Part shown: piece after piece, positions 38,159-47,816 of the stretch
Position numbering within the stretch: position 1 is the first letter of the stretch
Layout: every line of letters begins with the position of its first letter
Source of the DNA: Nocardia asteroides
GTDB lineage: Bacteria > Actinomycetota > Actinomycetes > Mycobacteriales > Mycobacteriaceae
DNA length: 64,000 nucleotides
Direction: 5' to 3'
NCBI GenBank assembly: GCA_019930625.1
Contig: CP082844.1
Coordinates: forward strand, 2,914,001-2,978,000
Notes under the pieces: generated by a model
Told to the model about the DNA's origin: nothing
Database searches by the model: none
Seen by the model: the letters and a program-made list of their open reading frames with translations, nothing else
Made by a program: the position numbers and the translations under genes

Positions 38159-38884
38159 CTGCGTGAGCTGGACATCCGGGAGCTGTCCCGTATCTACGGT
38201 TTCGATGACGACAAGACGACTGCGATGGCCGGCTTGGCTCGGCAGACGGATGCGAAGTGCTGGTGGCACACATTCGACGATGTCATCCGGAGAAGCTTCA
38301 ACATGTAGGTCGGGCTCTAGTTCGCCGCGACGTTATTGACGATGTTCCGCCCGAATCTGGTTCCGGGAATCCTCCAGACTCCTGACTACGCCAAGGCCCT
38401 CGATCGCATCTTCTTCCCCGACGATACGGCTCAGGAACTAGACCGGCGAGTGCAGCTGCGAATCAAGCGGCAGGCCGTCATCACCCGACGTACACGGCCG
38501 GTGACGCTGAAAGTGGTGTTACAGGAGTCCGCCCTGAGGACTCTGGTGGGAAGCCGAAAGACGATGGCGGCGCAGCACCGGTACATCGCGGACATGAGTA
38601 CTCGCGACAATGTGGAGGTGCGCATACTTCCATTCGAAGCGGGATTTCCCGTGGGTCTGTATGTCGGGCCGTACGTGATTCTGGACTTCGGCTTCGACTC
38701 GAAAGGGGAGAAGGTCGCGCCGTCGGTTGTCTTCGTCGAAGGTTACACGGGCGACATGTACCTCGAACAAGCGCAGGATGAGCGGATCTACCGAAAAGCG
38801 TTCGTAGCCACCGAGCGCGCAGCGTTGGACCCGGTGCAAAGCAGGCACCTGCTCCGGCAGGTAGCGAGGGAGTTCGCGGTATGA
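38159..38884 (+). pseudogene. Remnant of an HTH-DUF5753 regulator
   Basis: The frame reads LRELDIRELSRIYGFDDDKT, AMAGLARQTDAKCWWHTFDDV, then FNM-stop-VGL-stop-FAATLLTMFRPNLVPGILQTPDY. The TAG codons at 38306-38308 and 38318-38320 replace what family members usually have as Tyr and Glu (YVGLE). The N-terminal xre-type HTH (about 55-60 residues) is missing. From TTG 38336 or ATG 38342 onward the DUF5753 effector part stays open for about 182 codons to 38884 (LDRIFFPDD, VEVRILPFEAGFPVG, EQAQDERIYRKAF). This truncated part might be expressed, but the DNA-binding half is lost. Confidence 0.85.
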
Positions 38885-39079
38885 AGATCGATCTATCCAC
38901 GGCTGAGTGGTTCAAGAGTATGCACAGCGCCGGTGGTTCAGAATGCGTCGAAGTCGCGTTCCTTGATGGCGGTGTCGGTATCCGCGACTCGTCCCGCAGG
39001 CCCCGCGCTGGTTTTCCCTCCGGCCGAATGGGAAGCGTTCACCGCTGGCGTTACCGGGGGCAAGTTCTCTCGGTCGTAG
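38881..39079 (+). pseudogene. DUF397 gene with a frameshift
   Basis: ATG 38881 overlaps the preceding stop (ATGA), the usual arrangement of HTH-DUF5753 and DUF397 partners. The frame reads WFKSMHSAGGSECVEVAFLD and GGVGIRDS as in DUF397. From about 38989 the homologous sequence continues only in the next frame ([20 protein letters not shown], ending at TAG 39077-39079). The net shift is +1, so the intact protein of about 65 aa is no longer made. Confidence 0.85.
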
Positions 39080-39213
39080 GCGCGATACCGGCAGGTGTCA
39101 CCCGCAGGGCCAGCGGCGTCGCCGGCGTTCGATCGGTCGTAATCCACCACATGCACAGGCGGTAGCGGTCGGCCTCAGGTCGGCCGGTGCTGAACCGGCG
39201 CCGCTCGGGTCTT

Positions 39214-39244
39214 CCGGAATTCGATGGTGTGCATCGCATTCCGG
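39214..39244. terminator. Hairpin between the DUF397 remnant and terD
   Basis: CCGGAATTCGATG (39214-39226) pairs with CATCGCATTCCGG (39232-39244), 12 of 13 pairs, with a 5-nt loop. It lies 27 bp after the terD stop (minus strand), also downstream of the DUF397 remnant, so it could end transcription from both sides. No T tract is present. Confidence 0.55.
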
Positions 39245-39270
39245 ATGACCCGCGGCGTTGGGGAATTCGA

Positions 39271-39846
39271 TCAGACGTTTACGCCGTAATCCCGGGCGAT
39301 GCCCCCCAGGCCGGAGGCGTAGCCCTGGCCGATGGCGCGGAACTTCCATTCGTTGTTATGGCGGTACAGCTCGCCGAAGATCATGGCCGTTTCAGTCGAC
39401 GCGTCCTCGGTGAGGTCGTAGCGAGCCAGTTCGACGCCGGTGCCCGCGTCGACGACGCGGATGAAGGCGTTGCGGATCTGGCCGAACGACTGGCCGCGAG
39501 CGTCGGCGTCGTGGATGGACACCGGGAAGAAGATGTTGGTGATCTCCGGCGGAGCCGCCGTGAGGTCGACGTTGATCACCTCGTCGTCGCCTTCACCCAT
39601 GCCGGTGAGATTGTCGCCGGTGTGTTCGATGGATCCGTCGGGCGAACGCAGGTTGTTGTAGAAGATGAAGTGCTGATCGGAGAGCACTTTCAGATTCGGT
39701 CCGCAGGCGAGCGCACTGGCGTCGAGGTCGTAGTCGGCGCCGGTGGTGGTGCGCACGTCCCAGCCGAGTCCCACCGACACCTTGGTGAGGTTCGCCGCCT
39801 GCTTCGACAGCGAGACGTTGCCGCCTTTGGCAAGAGTGACGCTCAT
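39271..39846 (-). CDS. TerD family stress/tellurium-resistance protein
   Basis: A 191-aa TerD-domain protein starting MSVTLAKGGNVSLSK, with GAAGGGG upstream. It has the Ca-binding-type motifs DLDASALACG (residues about 41-50) and NNLRSPDGSIEHTGDNLTG, and DDEVINVDL. The C-terminus reads RAIGQGYASGLGGIARDYGV. TerD proteins are cytoplasmic Ca2+-binding stress proteins. A single copy with no other ter genes beside it. Confidence 0.93.
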   Translation of the reverse strand: MSVTLAKGGNVSLSKQAANLTKVSVGLGWDVRTTTGADYDLDASALACGPNLKVLSDQHFIFYNNLRSPDGSIEHTGDNLTGMGEGDDEVINVDLTAAPPEITNIFFPVSIHDADARGQSFGQIRNAFIRVVDAGTGVELARYDLTEDASTETAMIFGELYRHNNEWKFRAIGQGYASGLGGIARDYGVNV

Positions 39847-39910
39847 GATCCCCTTCCGCGCGGCACGGCCGGTGCCGCCACTTCCGTTGCCCGCAGCTGC
39901 CGGGCTGATT

Positions 39911-40396
39911 TCAGTTCTGGTGGTCGGCCCAGGATCGCAGGGTGTCGACCCGGCTCTCGAGCGCGCGCAGTTCGCTCTCGTCGTCGAGCACCGTGCGCTG
40001 GATACCTTGCACGACAGCGAAGGCCGACTGGCGGTGGTCATCGATCACGTCGACGTCGATGCGGACGGCGACGTAGTCGTCGGCGTCGGGCATCCGCTCG
40101 GCGACCACGTGCGCGGTGCCACGGGCGCACATCGCCACGTTGCCGCCGCCGAGGATCAGCAGCGCCACCTCGGGATTCTCACGCAGCCGCGCCAGCGAAC
40201 CGCGATCGTATTTCAGGCTCAGCAGAATTCGCCGGTCACCGGCCCGCACCGGCCAGGACACCGGGATGGCGTGCGGCGCGGGATCCGTCGTCACCAGCAC
40301 GCCGATCGTCTCCAGGGGCCATTCCGGGAGCACGTCCAGCTCGGGATGATCTGTCGAGTTGTGCTGACGTTGGGCGGGGCTCGCTCCGGCTGCCAT
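39911..40396 (-). CDS. Pyridoxamine 5'-phosphate oxidase-like flavin-binding protein
   Basis: A 161-aa split-barrel protein. It starts at MAAGASPAQR, with GAGGTGACGAAG upstream; an in-frame lead is unsupported. Features: LETIGVLVTTDPAPHAIPVSW, RRILLSLKYDRGSLARLRENP and NVAMCARGTAHVV, typical of the general PNPOx/F420-binding superfamily. The cofactor and substrate are not clear. It is co-directional with terD downstream and flavodoxin upstream but separated from both. Confidence 0.78.
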   Translation of the reverse strand: MAAGASPAQRQHNSTDHPELDVLPEWPLETIGVLVTTDPAPHAIPVSWPVRAGDRRILLSLKYDRGSLARLRENPEVALLILGGGNVAMCARGTAHVVAERMPDADDYVAVRIDVDVIDDHRQSAFAVVQGIQRTVLDDESELRALESRVDTLRSWADHQN

Positions 40397-40536
40397 CTTC
40401 GTCACCTCATGGATCGTCGAGCGCGGCGGGCTGTGCCGCGCTTGATAGCAGTCTAAGGTGCTGTGCCACATGTGCGCTGGCGCTGTGCGCATTGTCCGGA
40501 CCGCTCAGGCGACCAACAGTCCGCGCATGCCGCCGA

Positions 40537-40998
40537 TCAGGCCGAGACGAGCGTGGAAATGTCGAGCGTGGCGGCCCATTCCCGAGCCATGTCCTCGACG
40601 CGGACCTCCGTCGACGCGTCGTGGCGCGCGTGCTCGCCGACCTGGGCGGCGCCGCAGGCGAGCAGTTTCTCGGCGATGAGCTCGCCGCCACGGTTGAACG
40701 TGTCGCCGTAGACGCTGTCACCGAGCCCGAAGACGGCGAACCGCAGGCCGCCCAGATACGGCGCGTGACGCTCCAGTGCGTCGTAGAAGGGTTCGGCGCC
40801 GGTCGGCAGGTCACCGTCGCCGTAGGTCGAGCACACCACGACGTGGAAGTCGCGCACGTCCAGATCCTCGATGTCGAAGTCCGTCAGGTCGGACACCGAG
40901 ACCTCGTGCGCCGCGCGCAACTCCTCGGCGATGCTGTCGGCCGCGGACTCCGCGGTGCCCATCTCGGTTCCGAAGAGGATGACGACACGCACCGGCAC
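40537..40998 (-). CDS. Flavodoxin (iron-box controlled)
   Basis: A 153-aa flavodoxin-like protein. The FMN phosphate loop is GTEMGTAES (residues 10-18), followed by CSTYGDGDLPTGA and FAVFGLGDSVYGDTFN, the two other FMN-contact loops. These proteins replace ferredoxin for electron transfer when iron is short. The GTG start has AAAGGG upstream, and an IdeR-type iron box begins 18 nt before it, which fits derepression in iron limitation. Confidence 0.9.
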   Translation of the reverse strand: MPVRVVILFGTEMGTAESAADSIAEELRAAHEVSVSDLTDFDIEDLDVRDFHVVVCSTYGDGDLPTGAEPFYDALERHAPYLGGLRFAVFGLGDSVYGDTFNRGGELIAEKLLACGAAQVGEHARHDASTEVRVEDMAREWAATLDISTLVSA

Positions 40999-41016
40999 AA
41001 CCCTTTCTCAAGTGAA

Positions 41017-41035
41017 TATGGTGAGCCTATCCTAA
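41017..41035 (-). promoter_or_regulatory. IdeR/DtxR iron box upstream of flavodoxin
   Basis: On the minus strand TTAGGATAGGCTCACCATA matches the DtxR/IdeR consensus TWAGGTWAGSCTWACCTWA at 16 of 19 positions. It lies 19-37 nt before the flavodoxin start, suited to blocking transcription when iron is plentiful. Confidence 0.7.
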
Positions 41036-41307
41036 TCGCATAGCCCGGGGTGTGCTACCGGCTCGGCGGAGGAGGGGAGTCGGTGGCAGCGGAAGGGCGC
41101 AGGCAGTTCAGCTGCAGCGATTGACGGAATCTCTGATGCGTTGCATCATTCGTAGAGGTGCCCGGTGTTTTCTGGGCACGATTGCCGCCGGCCGATGACT
41201 GTCCGGCTCTGCGGCTGCCGCCCGTGCTCTTCGATCGTCACCGCACGAGTGCAGCGCTTCCATCCATGACGCTTCGCGCGTCCGGCCGTGAGTGAGGTGA
41301 AAACGAA

Positions 41308-41379
41308 ATGGTCTACCAGTCGTCTGCATACCAGGTGATCAATTCGCACCTCCGCTTCGGCACCCTTCCCCATTTCTGA
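41308..41379 (+). CDS. Possible 23-aa peptide upstream of the Stealth gene
   Basis: ATG 41308 follows GAGGTGA (41294-41300) with 7 nt spacing, a seven-base match to the anti-Shine-Dalgarno sequence. The frame closes at TGA 41377. An in-frame TGA lies 12 nt before the ATG, so it is not an internal fragment. The peptide begins MVYQSSAYQVINSHLRF and ends GTLPHF. Most third positions are G or C, as in real genes here. It may be a leader peptide or a short independent product; it lies 120 bp upstream of the Stealth gene. The rest of the 41036-41499 gap shows nothing else. Confidence 0.4.
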   Translation: MVYQSSAYQVINSHLRFGTLPHF

Positions 41380-41499
41380 ATGTCACCGCGCCGGGCGCGG
41401 TCATCACTCGCCGATGTCGAGCATCGGCGGACTCATCGCTCGGCGCGGTGCCCCGAAACAGATCGGAAACCGGCGGATCGACGGATGTGGGAGGCAAGC

Positions 41500-42963
41500 A
41501 TGGTGGACAGGGGAGCACTGGGTACGGGGGCGGTAGAAATGGTGACGCGGCTCATGGCGAGCAATCTCGCCGTGTCCGCCGCGATGATCGAGGATCTCGG
41601 CTACTTGCGCGCGGAGCTGGCGACGGCGGAGGTGCCGTTCCTGCTCGTGCGCGACAGCGAGCACCGGCTGGTGCTCGCGGCCGACGCGGCGCACCGCACG
41701 ATGGTGCGCCGGGTGACCGCCGCGGCGATCGCGGCCGGGTTCGCCTGTAAAGAAATGCAGCACAACGTGTTCCGTCTCGGGCGCGACCATGATCCGGCGC
41801 ATCACGTCGAGCTGCAGCTGTGGGAGTACCACGGCGACACGGTGACCTGTCCGCGACCGAACGCGCTGACCCGCTCGGTGTTCGACCTCGCCGACGTCCA
41901 GCACACGCAGGTGCGGCTGTTCGACCGGAACTGGCCCACCCTCGTCGACATGTTCGCGCCCCAGACCAGCGATGTCGGTTTCGATATCGACCTGGTGTTC
42001 TCCTGGGTGGACGGCACCGATCCCGAGTTCCGCGCACGCCGCGCCGGGATGCTCGCCCAAGTCGTGGTCGGCGAAGGCGACGACGCGGACGCCAGGGTCC
42101 GCCAGATCGACGAGTTGAAGTACGCCCTGCGGTCGGTGCGCAAGAACGCGCCGTGGATCCGCAGGATCTTCATCGCGACCGACTCCACGCCCCCGGACTG
42201 GCTGACCGCGCATCCGAAGGTGACCGTGGTGCGCGCGGTCGACCACTTCCGCGACGTCAGCGGCTTGCCGGTGTTCAACTCACATGCCGTGGAAAGCCAG
42301 CTGCAGCACATCGCCGGGCTCAGTGAGCACTTCCTGTACTCCAACGACGACATGTTCTTCGCGCGGCCGGTGCGTCCGTCGATGTTCTTCACTCCGGGCG
42401 GGGTCAGCCGGTTCATCGAAGCGGACACCAGGATCGGGCCGGGGCGCAACAACGAGCGGCGCAGCGGTTACGAGAACGCCGCGCGGGTCAACCGTGCGCT
42501 GCTGGCCGAGCGCTTCGGCCATGTCATCACGCGGCATCTGGAGCACACGCCCGCGCCGCTGCGACGCAGCGTGCTCCTGGAGATGGAGGAGGAATTCGCG
42601 GCGGATTTCGCGCGCACCAGCGCGAGCCGGTTCCGGTCGGCCACCGACATCTCGGTCACCAATTCGCTGTACCACTACTACGCCTTGCTGACCGGGCGCG
42701 CGGTGCCGCAGGAGACGGCGAAGGTGCGCTACGTCGACACGACCAGCTACAGCGGATTGGCGCTGCTCGACGGGCTCGCACGCCATCGCGACGTCGATTT
42801 CTTCTGCCTCAACGACGGCAGTTTCCCCGAGGTCGCCGAGTTCGAGCGGGTGCGGATCGTCTCGGAGTTCCTGGCGGCGTACTACCCGGAACCGGCACCG
42901 TGGGAGCGGCTCAGTACACCGCCTCGTCATCCGCTTCGGGAGTCGACGCCTGGCGCCGCATGA
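41500..42963 (+). CDS. Stealth family sugar-phosphate transferase
   Basis: A 487-aa protein. The start ATG 41500 has GGGAGG 5 nt upstream. The Stealth conserved regions are visible: CR1 [16 protein letters not shown] (about residues 164-179), CR2 [28 protein letters not shown]3 with [26 protein letters not shown], and a C-terminal FFCLNDGS. Stealth proteins transfer hexose-1-phosphates to build phosphate-linked capsular or surface polysaccharides; mycobacterial CpsY-type proteins belong here. The donor and acceptor are unknown. Its 3' end overlaps the convergent phosphodiesterase gene by 53 bp. Confidence 0.88.
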   Translation: MVDRGALGTGAVEMVTRLMASNLAVSAAMIEDLGYLRAELATAEVPFLLVRDSEHRLVLAADAAHRTMVRRVTAAAIAAGFACKEMQHNVFRLGRDHDPAHHVELQLWEYHGDTVTCPRPNALTRSVFDLADVQHTQVRLFDRNWPTLVDMFAPQTSDVGFDIDLVFSWVDGTDPEFRARRAGMLAQVVVGEGDDADARVRQIDELKYALRSVRKNAPWIRRIFIATDSTPPDWLTAHPKVTVVRAVDHFRDVSGLPVFNSHAVESQLQHIAGLSEHFLYSNDDMFFARPVRPSMFFTPGGVSRFIEADTRIGPGRNNERRSGYENAARVNRALLAERFGHVITRHLEHTPAPLRRSVLLEMEEEFAADFARTSASRFRSATDISVTNSLYHYYALLTGRAVPQETAKVRYVDTTSYSGLALLDGLARHRDVDFFCLNDGSFPEVAEFERVRIVSEFLAAYYPEPAPWERLSTPPRHPLRESTPGAA

Positions 42964-43864
42964 CGTGGGGGATGCGCGCGGCGGGCGGGATCACGATGCC
43001 GTCCTCCGCCAGCCGTTGCCGCGCTTCCTCCGGCGTGGCGGGCGCGCCGACGGTGCGGCCGCGCTCGATCGGCACCACCGAGTGCACCACGGTGTCCGGG
43101 TAGACGTGCACGTAGTTGAAGGCCTGCGCGCTGTCCTGGCCGCGCAGGCCGCCTCGAGCCACGCCGAGATCCTGGCTGTAGCAGGTGGACGACGCCACCG
43201 AGACCGGTACGCCGGCGAATGTCGCGCTGGTGGAGAAGTGCAGGTGTCCGGCGAGGATGGCGCGCACGTCGCTGCCGTCCAGCACGTCGGCCAGCCTGCG
43301 CTGATCCCGCAGTTCCACGGTGACGGCGAGGTCGACCACGCATGGTACCGGCGGGTGGTGCATGGCCAGGATGGTCCCGAAGGGCGCGGGCTCGGCCAGT
43401 ACCGAGCGCAGCCACTCCAGCTGGTCGTCGGAGATCTCCCCGTGGTGGTATCCCGGCACCGAGGTGTCCAAGGCGATGACGCGCAGGCCGTCGATCATGT
43501 GCACCCGGTCCAGCGGGGAACTCGTGGGGTACTCGCCGAGCAGGCGCGCGCGGAGGGCGGCGCGGTCGTCATGGTTGCCGGTGACCCACACTAGGGGCGA
43601 CTGCAAACTCCTGGCGAATGGCTCGACGATCGACTTGAGCTTGGTGTACGCGGCGGGCTCGCCCCGATCGGTGAGGTCGCCGGTGAACACGATCGCGGTC
43701 GGACGGATCCCGCTTGCCGCGGCCTGCTCGAGCAGTTGCCGTAACCGCAGGTCGGCGTCGACATCGCCGTACAGCGGGTCGTCGCCTGCGATGAGATGTG
43801 TGTCGCTGAAGTGAAACAACACGTGATCCGGACGCGGGTACTCCGCGACTCTGGTGATGGACAC
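42911..43864 (-). CDS. CpdA/Rv0805-like metallophosphodiesterase
   Basis: A 317-aa calcineurin-like phosphoesterase. Metal-site motifs: HFSDTHL (about residues 17-23), [25 protein letters not shown] and LAGHLHFS. This set matches class III cyclic-nucleotide phosphodiesterases such as CpdA and Rv0805. The start GTG 43864 has AGGAGGG 10 nt upstream. Its tail overlaps the Stealth gene on the opposite strand. The substrate is inferred only from family. Confidence 0.85.
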   Translation of the reverse strand: MSITRVAEYPRPDHVLFHFSDTHLIAGDDPLYGDVDADLRLRQLLEQAAASGIRPTAIVFTGDLTDRGEPAAYTKLKSIVEPFARSLQSPLVWVTGNHDDRAALRARLLGEYPTSSPLDRVHMIDGLRVIALDTSVPGYHHGEISDDQLEWLRSVLAEPAPFGTILAMHHPPVPCVVDLAVTVELRDQRRLADVLDGSDVRAILAGHLHFSTSATFAGVPVSVASSTCYSQDLGVARGGLRGQDSAQAFNYVHVYPDTVVHSVVPIERGRTVGAPATPEEARQRLAEDGIVIPPAARIPHVMRRQASTPEADDEAVY

Positions 43865-44027
43865 CGGACCGAATCCCTCCTGGCGGTTTGCCCGCCATTG
43901 GCTTGGCTCCGTCGCCACGATAGCGGCGGTTACGGACAGGTTTCCCGACGGTTGATGAAGACACGCTTGCGGGAAGGTGAGATTTCGGTGTCGAACGCTG
44001 GGGAAACGCGGGCGCCTGTGGGATTGG

Positions 44028-45116
44028 TCACTGACCGAGGGCGTCGGCGGCGCGCAGGGCGTCGGCCACCATCGCGGCATCCACGGTGAAGGGTTCGTTG
44101 TGGATCGTTTCACCCGGGGCGGTCGCCCGCTGCGCGATGGCCGACAGCGTCTCGTCGTCGGCGTCGGACAGCCCGAGTGCGGCGAGCGTGGTCGGCAGGC
44201 CGACCTCCGCGCAGAAATCGAGCACCGTGCCGATCTCGGACGCGGGCGCGCCCTCGAGCACGAGTTGGGTGACGGTGCCGAAGGCGACCTTCTCACCGTG
44301 CAGGAACGGGTGGGTCTGCGCGGCGGCGGTGAGACCGTTGTGCACGGCGTGCGCGGCGGCCAACCCTGAGGACTCGAAACCGAGCCCGGACAGCAGCGTG
44401 TTGGCCTCGACGACGCGCTCGAGCGCGGGCGTGACGACGCGGTTGCGGACGGCGTTCAGCGCGTGGGCGCCGTCGGCGAGCAGGGTGCGGTAGCAGAGTT
44501 CGGCCAATGCGGTGGCGCTGCGCGTGGAAGCGCCGCCGCGCATGTTGCGCACCTGCGCGGCGCCGCACGTGCGCGCCTCGAACCAGGTGGCCAGGGCGTC
44601 ACCCATCCCCGCGATCAGCAAGCGGGCCGGAGCCTGGGCGACCACCGAGGTGTCCACCAGCACCAGCGCCGGATTCCGCCGGGCCAGCTGATACGCCTCG
44701 AACTCGCCCGCCTCGGTGTAGATCACCGACAGCGCGCTGCACGGCGCGTCGCTCGAGGCGGCGCTCGGGCAACTGATCATCGGCAGATCGAGGTCGTCGG
44801 CGACCGCGCGCGCCGCGTCGAGCACCTTGCCGCCGCCCGCGCCGAGGACGACAGTGCTGCCTGACTCCGCGACGGCGTGCGCGATCCGCGCGATCTCCGC
44901 CCTGCTGCATTCACCGCCGGACAACTGGACCGAATAGGCGATCCTCGCGTCCGTCAGCGAGCGCTCCCAGGTGTCGGCGAGCAGCCGGAAAGCGCTCGAC
45001 CCGGCCACGATCAGCACCGGACCGCCGATCCCGAGCCGGGTCATCTCCGCGCCGAGCGCGGCGGTGGCATCCCGGCCCTGCACGTAATGTCCCGGCGAGG
45101 AGAACACGCTCAGCAC
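44028..45116 (-). CDS. GldA-type iron/zinc alcohol (glycerol) dehydrogenase
   Basis: A 362-aa family III metal-dependent dehydrogenase. NAD-binding [18 protein letters not shown] is followed by [19 protein letters not shown] and the metal ligands in [23 protein letters not shown] and [10 protein letters not shown]. Glycerol dehydrogenase is the nearest named family; the true substrate may differ. The GTG has GGGAGGTG just upstream. It follows the MATE exporter by 160 bp and is the last gene of the minus-strand metallophore-like operon, so it may act on the pathway intermediate, or it may be unrelated. Confidence 0.82.
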   Translation of the reverse strand: MLSVFSSPGHYVQGRDATAALGAEMTRLGIGGPVLIVAGSSAFRLLADTWERSLTDARIAYSVQLSGGECSRAEIARIAHAVAESGSTVVLGAGGGKVLDAARAVADDLDLPMISCPSAASSDAPCSALSVIYTEAGEFEAYQLARRNPALVLVDTSVVAQAPARLLIAGMGDALATWFEARTCGAAQVRNMRGGASTRSATALAELCYRTLLADGAHALNAVRNRVVTPALERVVEANTLLSGLGFESSGLAAAHAVHNGLTAAAQTHPFLHGEKVAFGTVTQLVLEGAPASEIGTVLDFCAEVGLPTTLAALGLSDADDETLSAIAQRATAPGETIHNEPFTVDAAMVADALRAADALGQ

Positions 45117-45276
45117 CTGGCACCTCCCGATCCCGGGCCGCGAACGCGCGCTGTGACAGCCCGACCGAACGACCCTTCAACGCTACGCGAGGCGCGCCCT
45201 CGGGAAGTCGGCTTCGGCGATCGCCAGCGTCCTCCTACCCGACCAACGGTGGGGTTGGAGGACGCCGGCGACCGGA

Positions 45277-46680
45277 TCAGGTCGGTGTGGTGAGGGTTTC
45301 CGGGAGCAGCCGCGGCCGGTCGCGGTCCAGCTCGCCCAGCAATGCGAAGTAGCGGCGCAGCATGAGGATCGCGGTGGTGGCCAGACCCGCGGTGAGCCCC
45401 CACCAGACGCCCGCGGCGCCGAGGCCGGCCGGGTAGGCCAGCAGCAGGGCGACGGGCAGGCCGACGCCCCAGTAGCCGATCAACGAGAGCCGGAAGCCCG
45501 CGTTGGTCGCCTTGAGGCCGCGCAGCAGGCCGGTGCCGATGTTCTGGGCGGCGTCGAAGAATTGCAGCACGATGCCGATCAGCAGCAAGGTGTGCGCGAT
45601 CCGTACGGTGTCGGCGTCCGAGGAATCCAGGAAGGGGCGCAGCACCACATCGGGGGCCACCACGTACACCGCGCCGGTCACCGCCGCGATCACCGCGGCG
45701 TGTCGCAGGGCGAGCCAGGCCAGCGCGCGGGCGTGCGCGTGCTCGTCGCGGGCGACCGCGTGGCTGACCAGGATCGAGGCACCGTGCGACAGGCCGATCG
45801 CCACCTGGAAGACGATGTAGATGATCTGGTAGACGACGTTGTGCGCGGCCAGCGCTGCCGGTCCGATGCTGCCCATGACCAGGGCGAGCACCGAGAACAT
45901 GCCCGCCTCGGAGCCGTAGGTCAAGGCGATCGGCGTACCCAGCTTCAACTCGGCGCGCACCGTCGCCAGGCGCACCGGCAGCGGAGTCATCGGCAGCGTG
46001 CGGCCGAGTTCCTCGTCGCGCCAGACCATTGCCCAGAACACGCCGAAGGTGATCAGGAACACCAGCGAGGTCGCGACGCCGATGCCCGTGAGCCCGAGTT
46101 CGGGCAGCCCCGCCTTGCCGTGGATGAAGCCGAGCGCCAGCAGCAGGTTCAGCGCCACCGAGCCGAGCGTCACCAGCAACAGAGCCTGCGGACGCTGCAT
46201 GCCGACGGTGTACTGGCGCAGGACCTGGAACCACAGGCACGGCAGCAGGCCCGGCGCGAGGGCCACCATCAGCGGACGGGCGTCGGCGAGCACTCCGGGG
46301 TCCTGTCCGAGCCACGGCAGCACCCAGCCGAGTCCGATCAGCGCCGCGCCGCCGAGGAGGCCGGCGACCGTGGCGATCGCGAAACTCGACCGCAGCAGGT
46401 CACGGATCTCCGGATCCGGTGACGTGCCGCGCTTGCCCGCGGAGCTCACCGCGGTGGCGATCTGGTTGCCGCTGCCGGTGATCAACCCGACGCACATGGT
46501 GCGGATCTGGTTGAACAGCACGATCGCCAGCCCGCCCGCGGCCACCTGCCGGACACCGAGCGTGCCCATCAGCGCGATGTTGGTGGTGGACACCGCGATC
46601 TGCGCCAGCTGGGTGAGCGCGATCGGCGTGGCGAGCGCGGTGAGCCGCCCGCCGTCGCCACGGAAGCTCGAAATGATCAC
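45277..46680 (-). CDS. MATE family efflux transporter
   Basis: A 467-aa, about 12-helix membrane protein. The start GTG 46680 has AAGGAGG upstream. It has the MATE topology with PIALTQLAQIAVSTTNIALMG at the first helix, PGLLPCLWFQVLRQYTVGMQRP in the middle and a duplicated second half. MATE proteins export organic molecules by H+ or Na+ antiport. Between SbnA-like and GldA-like genes in a presumed metallophore operon, it is the likely exporter of the product. Confidence 0.87.
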   Translation of the reverse strand: MIISSFRGDGGRLTALATPIALTQLAQIAVSTTNIALMGTLGVRQVAAGGLAIVLFNQIRTMCVGLITGSGNQIATAVSSAGKRGTSPDPEIRDLLRSSFAIATVAGLLGGAALIGLGWVLPWLGQDPGVLADARPLMVALAPGLLPCLWFQVLRQYTVGMQRPQALLLVTLGSVALNLLLALGFIHGKAGLPELGLTGIGVATSLVFLITFGVFWAMVWRDEELGRTLPMTPLPVRLATVRAELKLGTPIALTYGSEAGMFSVLALVMGSIGPAALAAHNVVYQIIYIVFQVAIGLSHGASILVSHAVARDEHAHARALAWLALRHAAVIAAVTGAVYVVAPDVVLRPFLDSSDADTVRIAHTLLLIGIVLQFFDAAQNIGTGLLRGLKATNAGFRLSLIGYWGVGLPVALLLAYPAGLGAAGVWWGLTAGLATTAILMLRRYFALLGELDRDRPRLLPETLTTPT

Positions 46681-46750
46681 CGGTCCTCCTTCGCAACCGA
46701 CGGGAGCGTCCCGCGCGGGCGCGGCGTCGCGCCGTACGACCGATCGGAGT

Positions 46751-47782
46751 TCACCGCGCCTCCACCAGAGCCTGGCGCGCGGCGGGCGTGTATCGCCGCA
46801 GCATGTCCGCGACCGAGCGTTCGGCATCGGCGTCGAGCAGGTCGCGCTCGTTCATCCACTCGTCGTCGAACACCGTGTCCAGGTACTTCTCCCCGCCGTC
46901 GCACACGATGGTGACCACGGTGGAGCCGGGCGGGAACTCCTCGAGCCGGGTGAGCGCGGCGTGCACCGAGCCGCCCGCCGACCCGCCGATCATCAGGCCC
47001 AGTTCTGCCGCCACCGCGCGGGCGGTCGCGAACGCCGCCACGTCGGAGACCTTGACGCCCTCGTCGAGTAGTGAATAGTCGACGGCGGTGCCGATGGTCG
47101 CGCCCGGCGGGGTACCGGTGCCCGACTGCCAGTACGGGCCGCCCGGCCCGCCGAAGGCGATGGAACCGACCGGCTCGACGCCGATCACGTAGGGTGTGCA
47201 GCCCAGCTGGCGCAGCCGGGTCGCGGTGCCGAACAGCGAACCGCCGGTACCCACCGCCGACAGCAGGATGTCCACCCTCTCGACGTCTTCGAGCAACTCC
47301 TCGGCCACCGCGTAGTAGCCCACGGCGTTGGCGTCGTTGTTGTGCTGCTCGGTGAAGAACGCGTCATCACGCTCGGCCGCCATCGCCTCGGCAAGGTCCT
47401 CCCGTGCCGAGGTGGCCAGGTTGTCGTCGCCCTCGTCGGCGACATACACCAGTTCCGCACCCATTGCCCGCATCGCGCGCAGTTTGTCCTTACATGCGTG
47501 ATGGTCGACTACCGCGGTGAAGCGATACCCACGTTCGGCGGCAACTACCGCGAGGCCGAGCCCGGTGTTTCCGGACGTGGATTCGATGATATGTCCGCCA
47601 CTGCGCAGCAAACCGCGGCGCTCGGCGTCGAGCACCATCTCGCGCGCCATCCTGATCTTGGCCGCACCGGTCGGGTTGAACTGCTCGAGCTTGAGCAGTA
47701 AGCGGGTGCCCGTCGCGGTGGCCGCGAGCTCGAACAGCGGCGTGCGGCCGATCAGATCCGTCACGCGCGTGACGAGCGGCAT
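46751..47782 (-). CDS. SbnA-like PLP synthase (cysteine synthase family)
   Basis: A 343-aa fold-type II PLP enzyme. The PLP lysine is K42 in FNPTGAAKIRMA, the substrate loop is ESTSGNTG (67-74), the phosphate loop is VGTGGSLFG, and the C-terminus has VCDGGEKYLDTVFDDEWM. Close to SbnA and Y4xP-type enzymes, which join O-phosphoserine and glutamate to N-(2-amino-2-carboxyethyl)-glutamate, the precursor of L-2,3-diaminopropionate. The neighbouring SbnB-like gene supports this over plain cysteine synthesis. It starts at ATG 47782 with GGAGAG upstream. Confidence 0.85.
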   Translation of the reverse strand: MPLVTRVTDLIGRTPLFELAATATGTRLLLKLEQFNPTGAAKIRMAREMVLDAERRGLLRSGGHIIESTSGNTGLGLAVVAAERGYRFTAVVDHHACKDKLRAMRAMGAELVYVADEGDDNLATSAREDLAEAMAAERDDAFFTEQHNNDANAVGYYAVAEELLEDVERVDILLSAVGTGGSLFGTATRLRQLGCTPYVIGVEPVGSIAFGGPGGPYWQSGTGTPPGATIGTAVDYSLLDEGVKVSDVAAFATARAVAAELGLMIGGSAGGSVHAALTRLEEFPPGSTVVTIVCDGGEKYLDTVFDDEWMNERDLLDADAERSVADMLRRYTPAARQALVEAR

Positions 47783-47816
47783 TGATCTCTCCTGGTTCGT
47801 ATCGGGGGATGTCGAG

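Noticed and set aside
39271..39846. A tellurite or phage-defence ter cluster
   Set aside because: Only a single terD is present; no terA, terB, terC or terZ partners are in the window.
46751..47782. Housekeeping cysteine synthase (CysK/CysM)
   Set aside because: The fold fits, but the immediate SbnB-like and Y4yA-like neighbours, the tight operon and the upstream iron box fit an SbnA role better.
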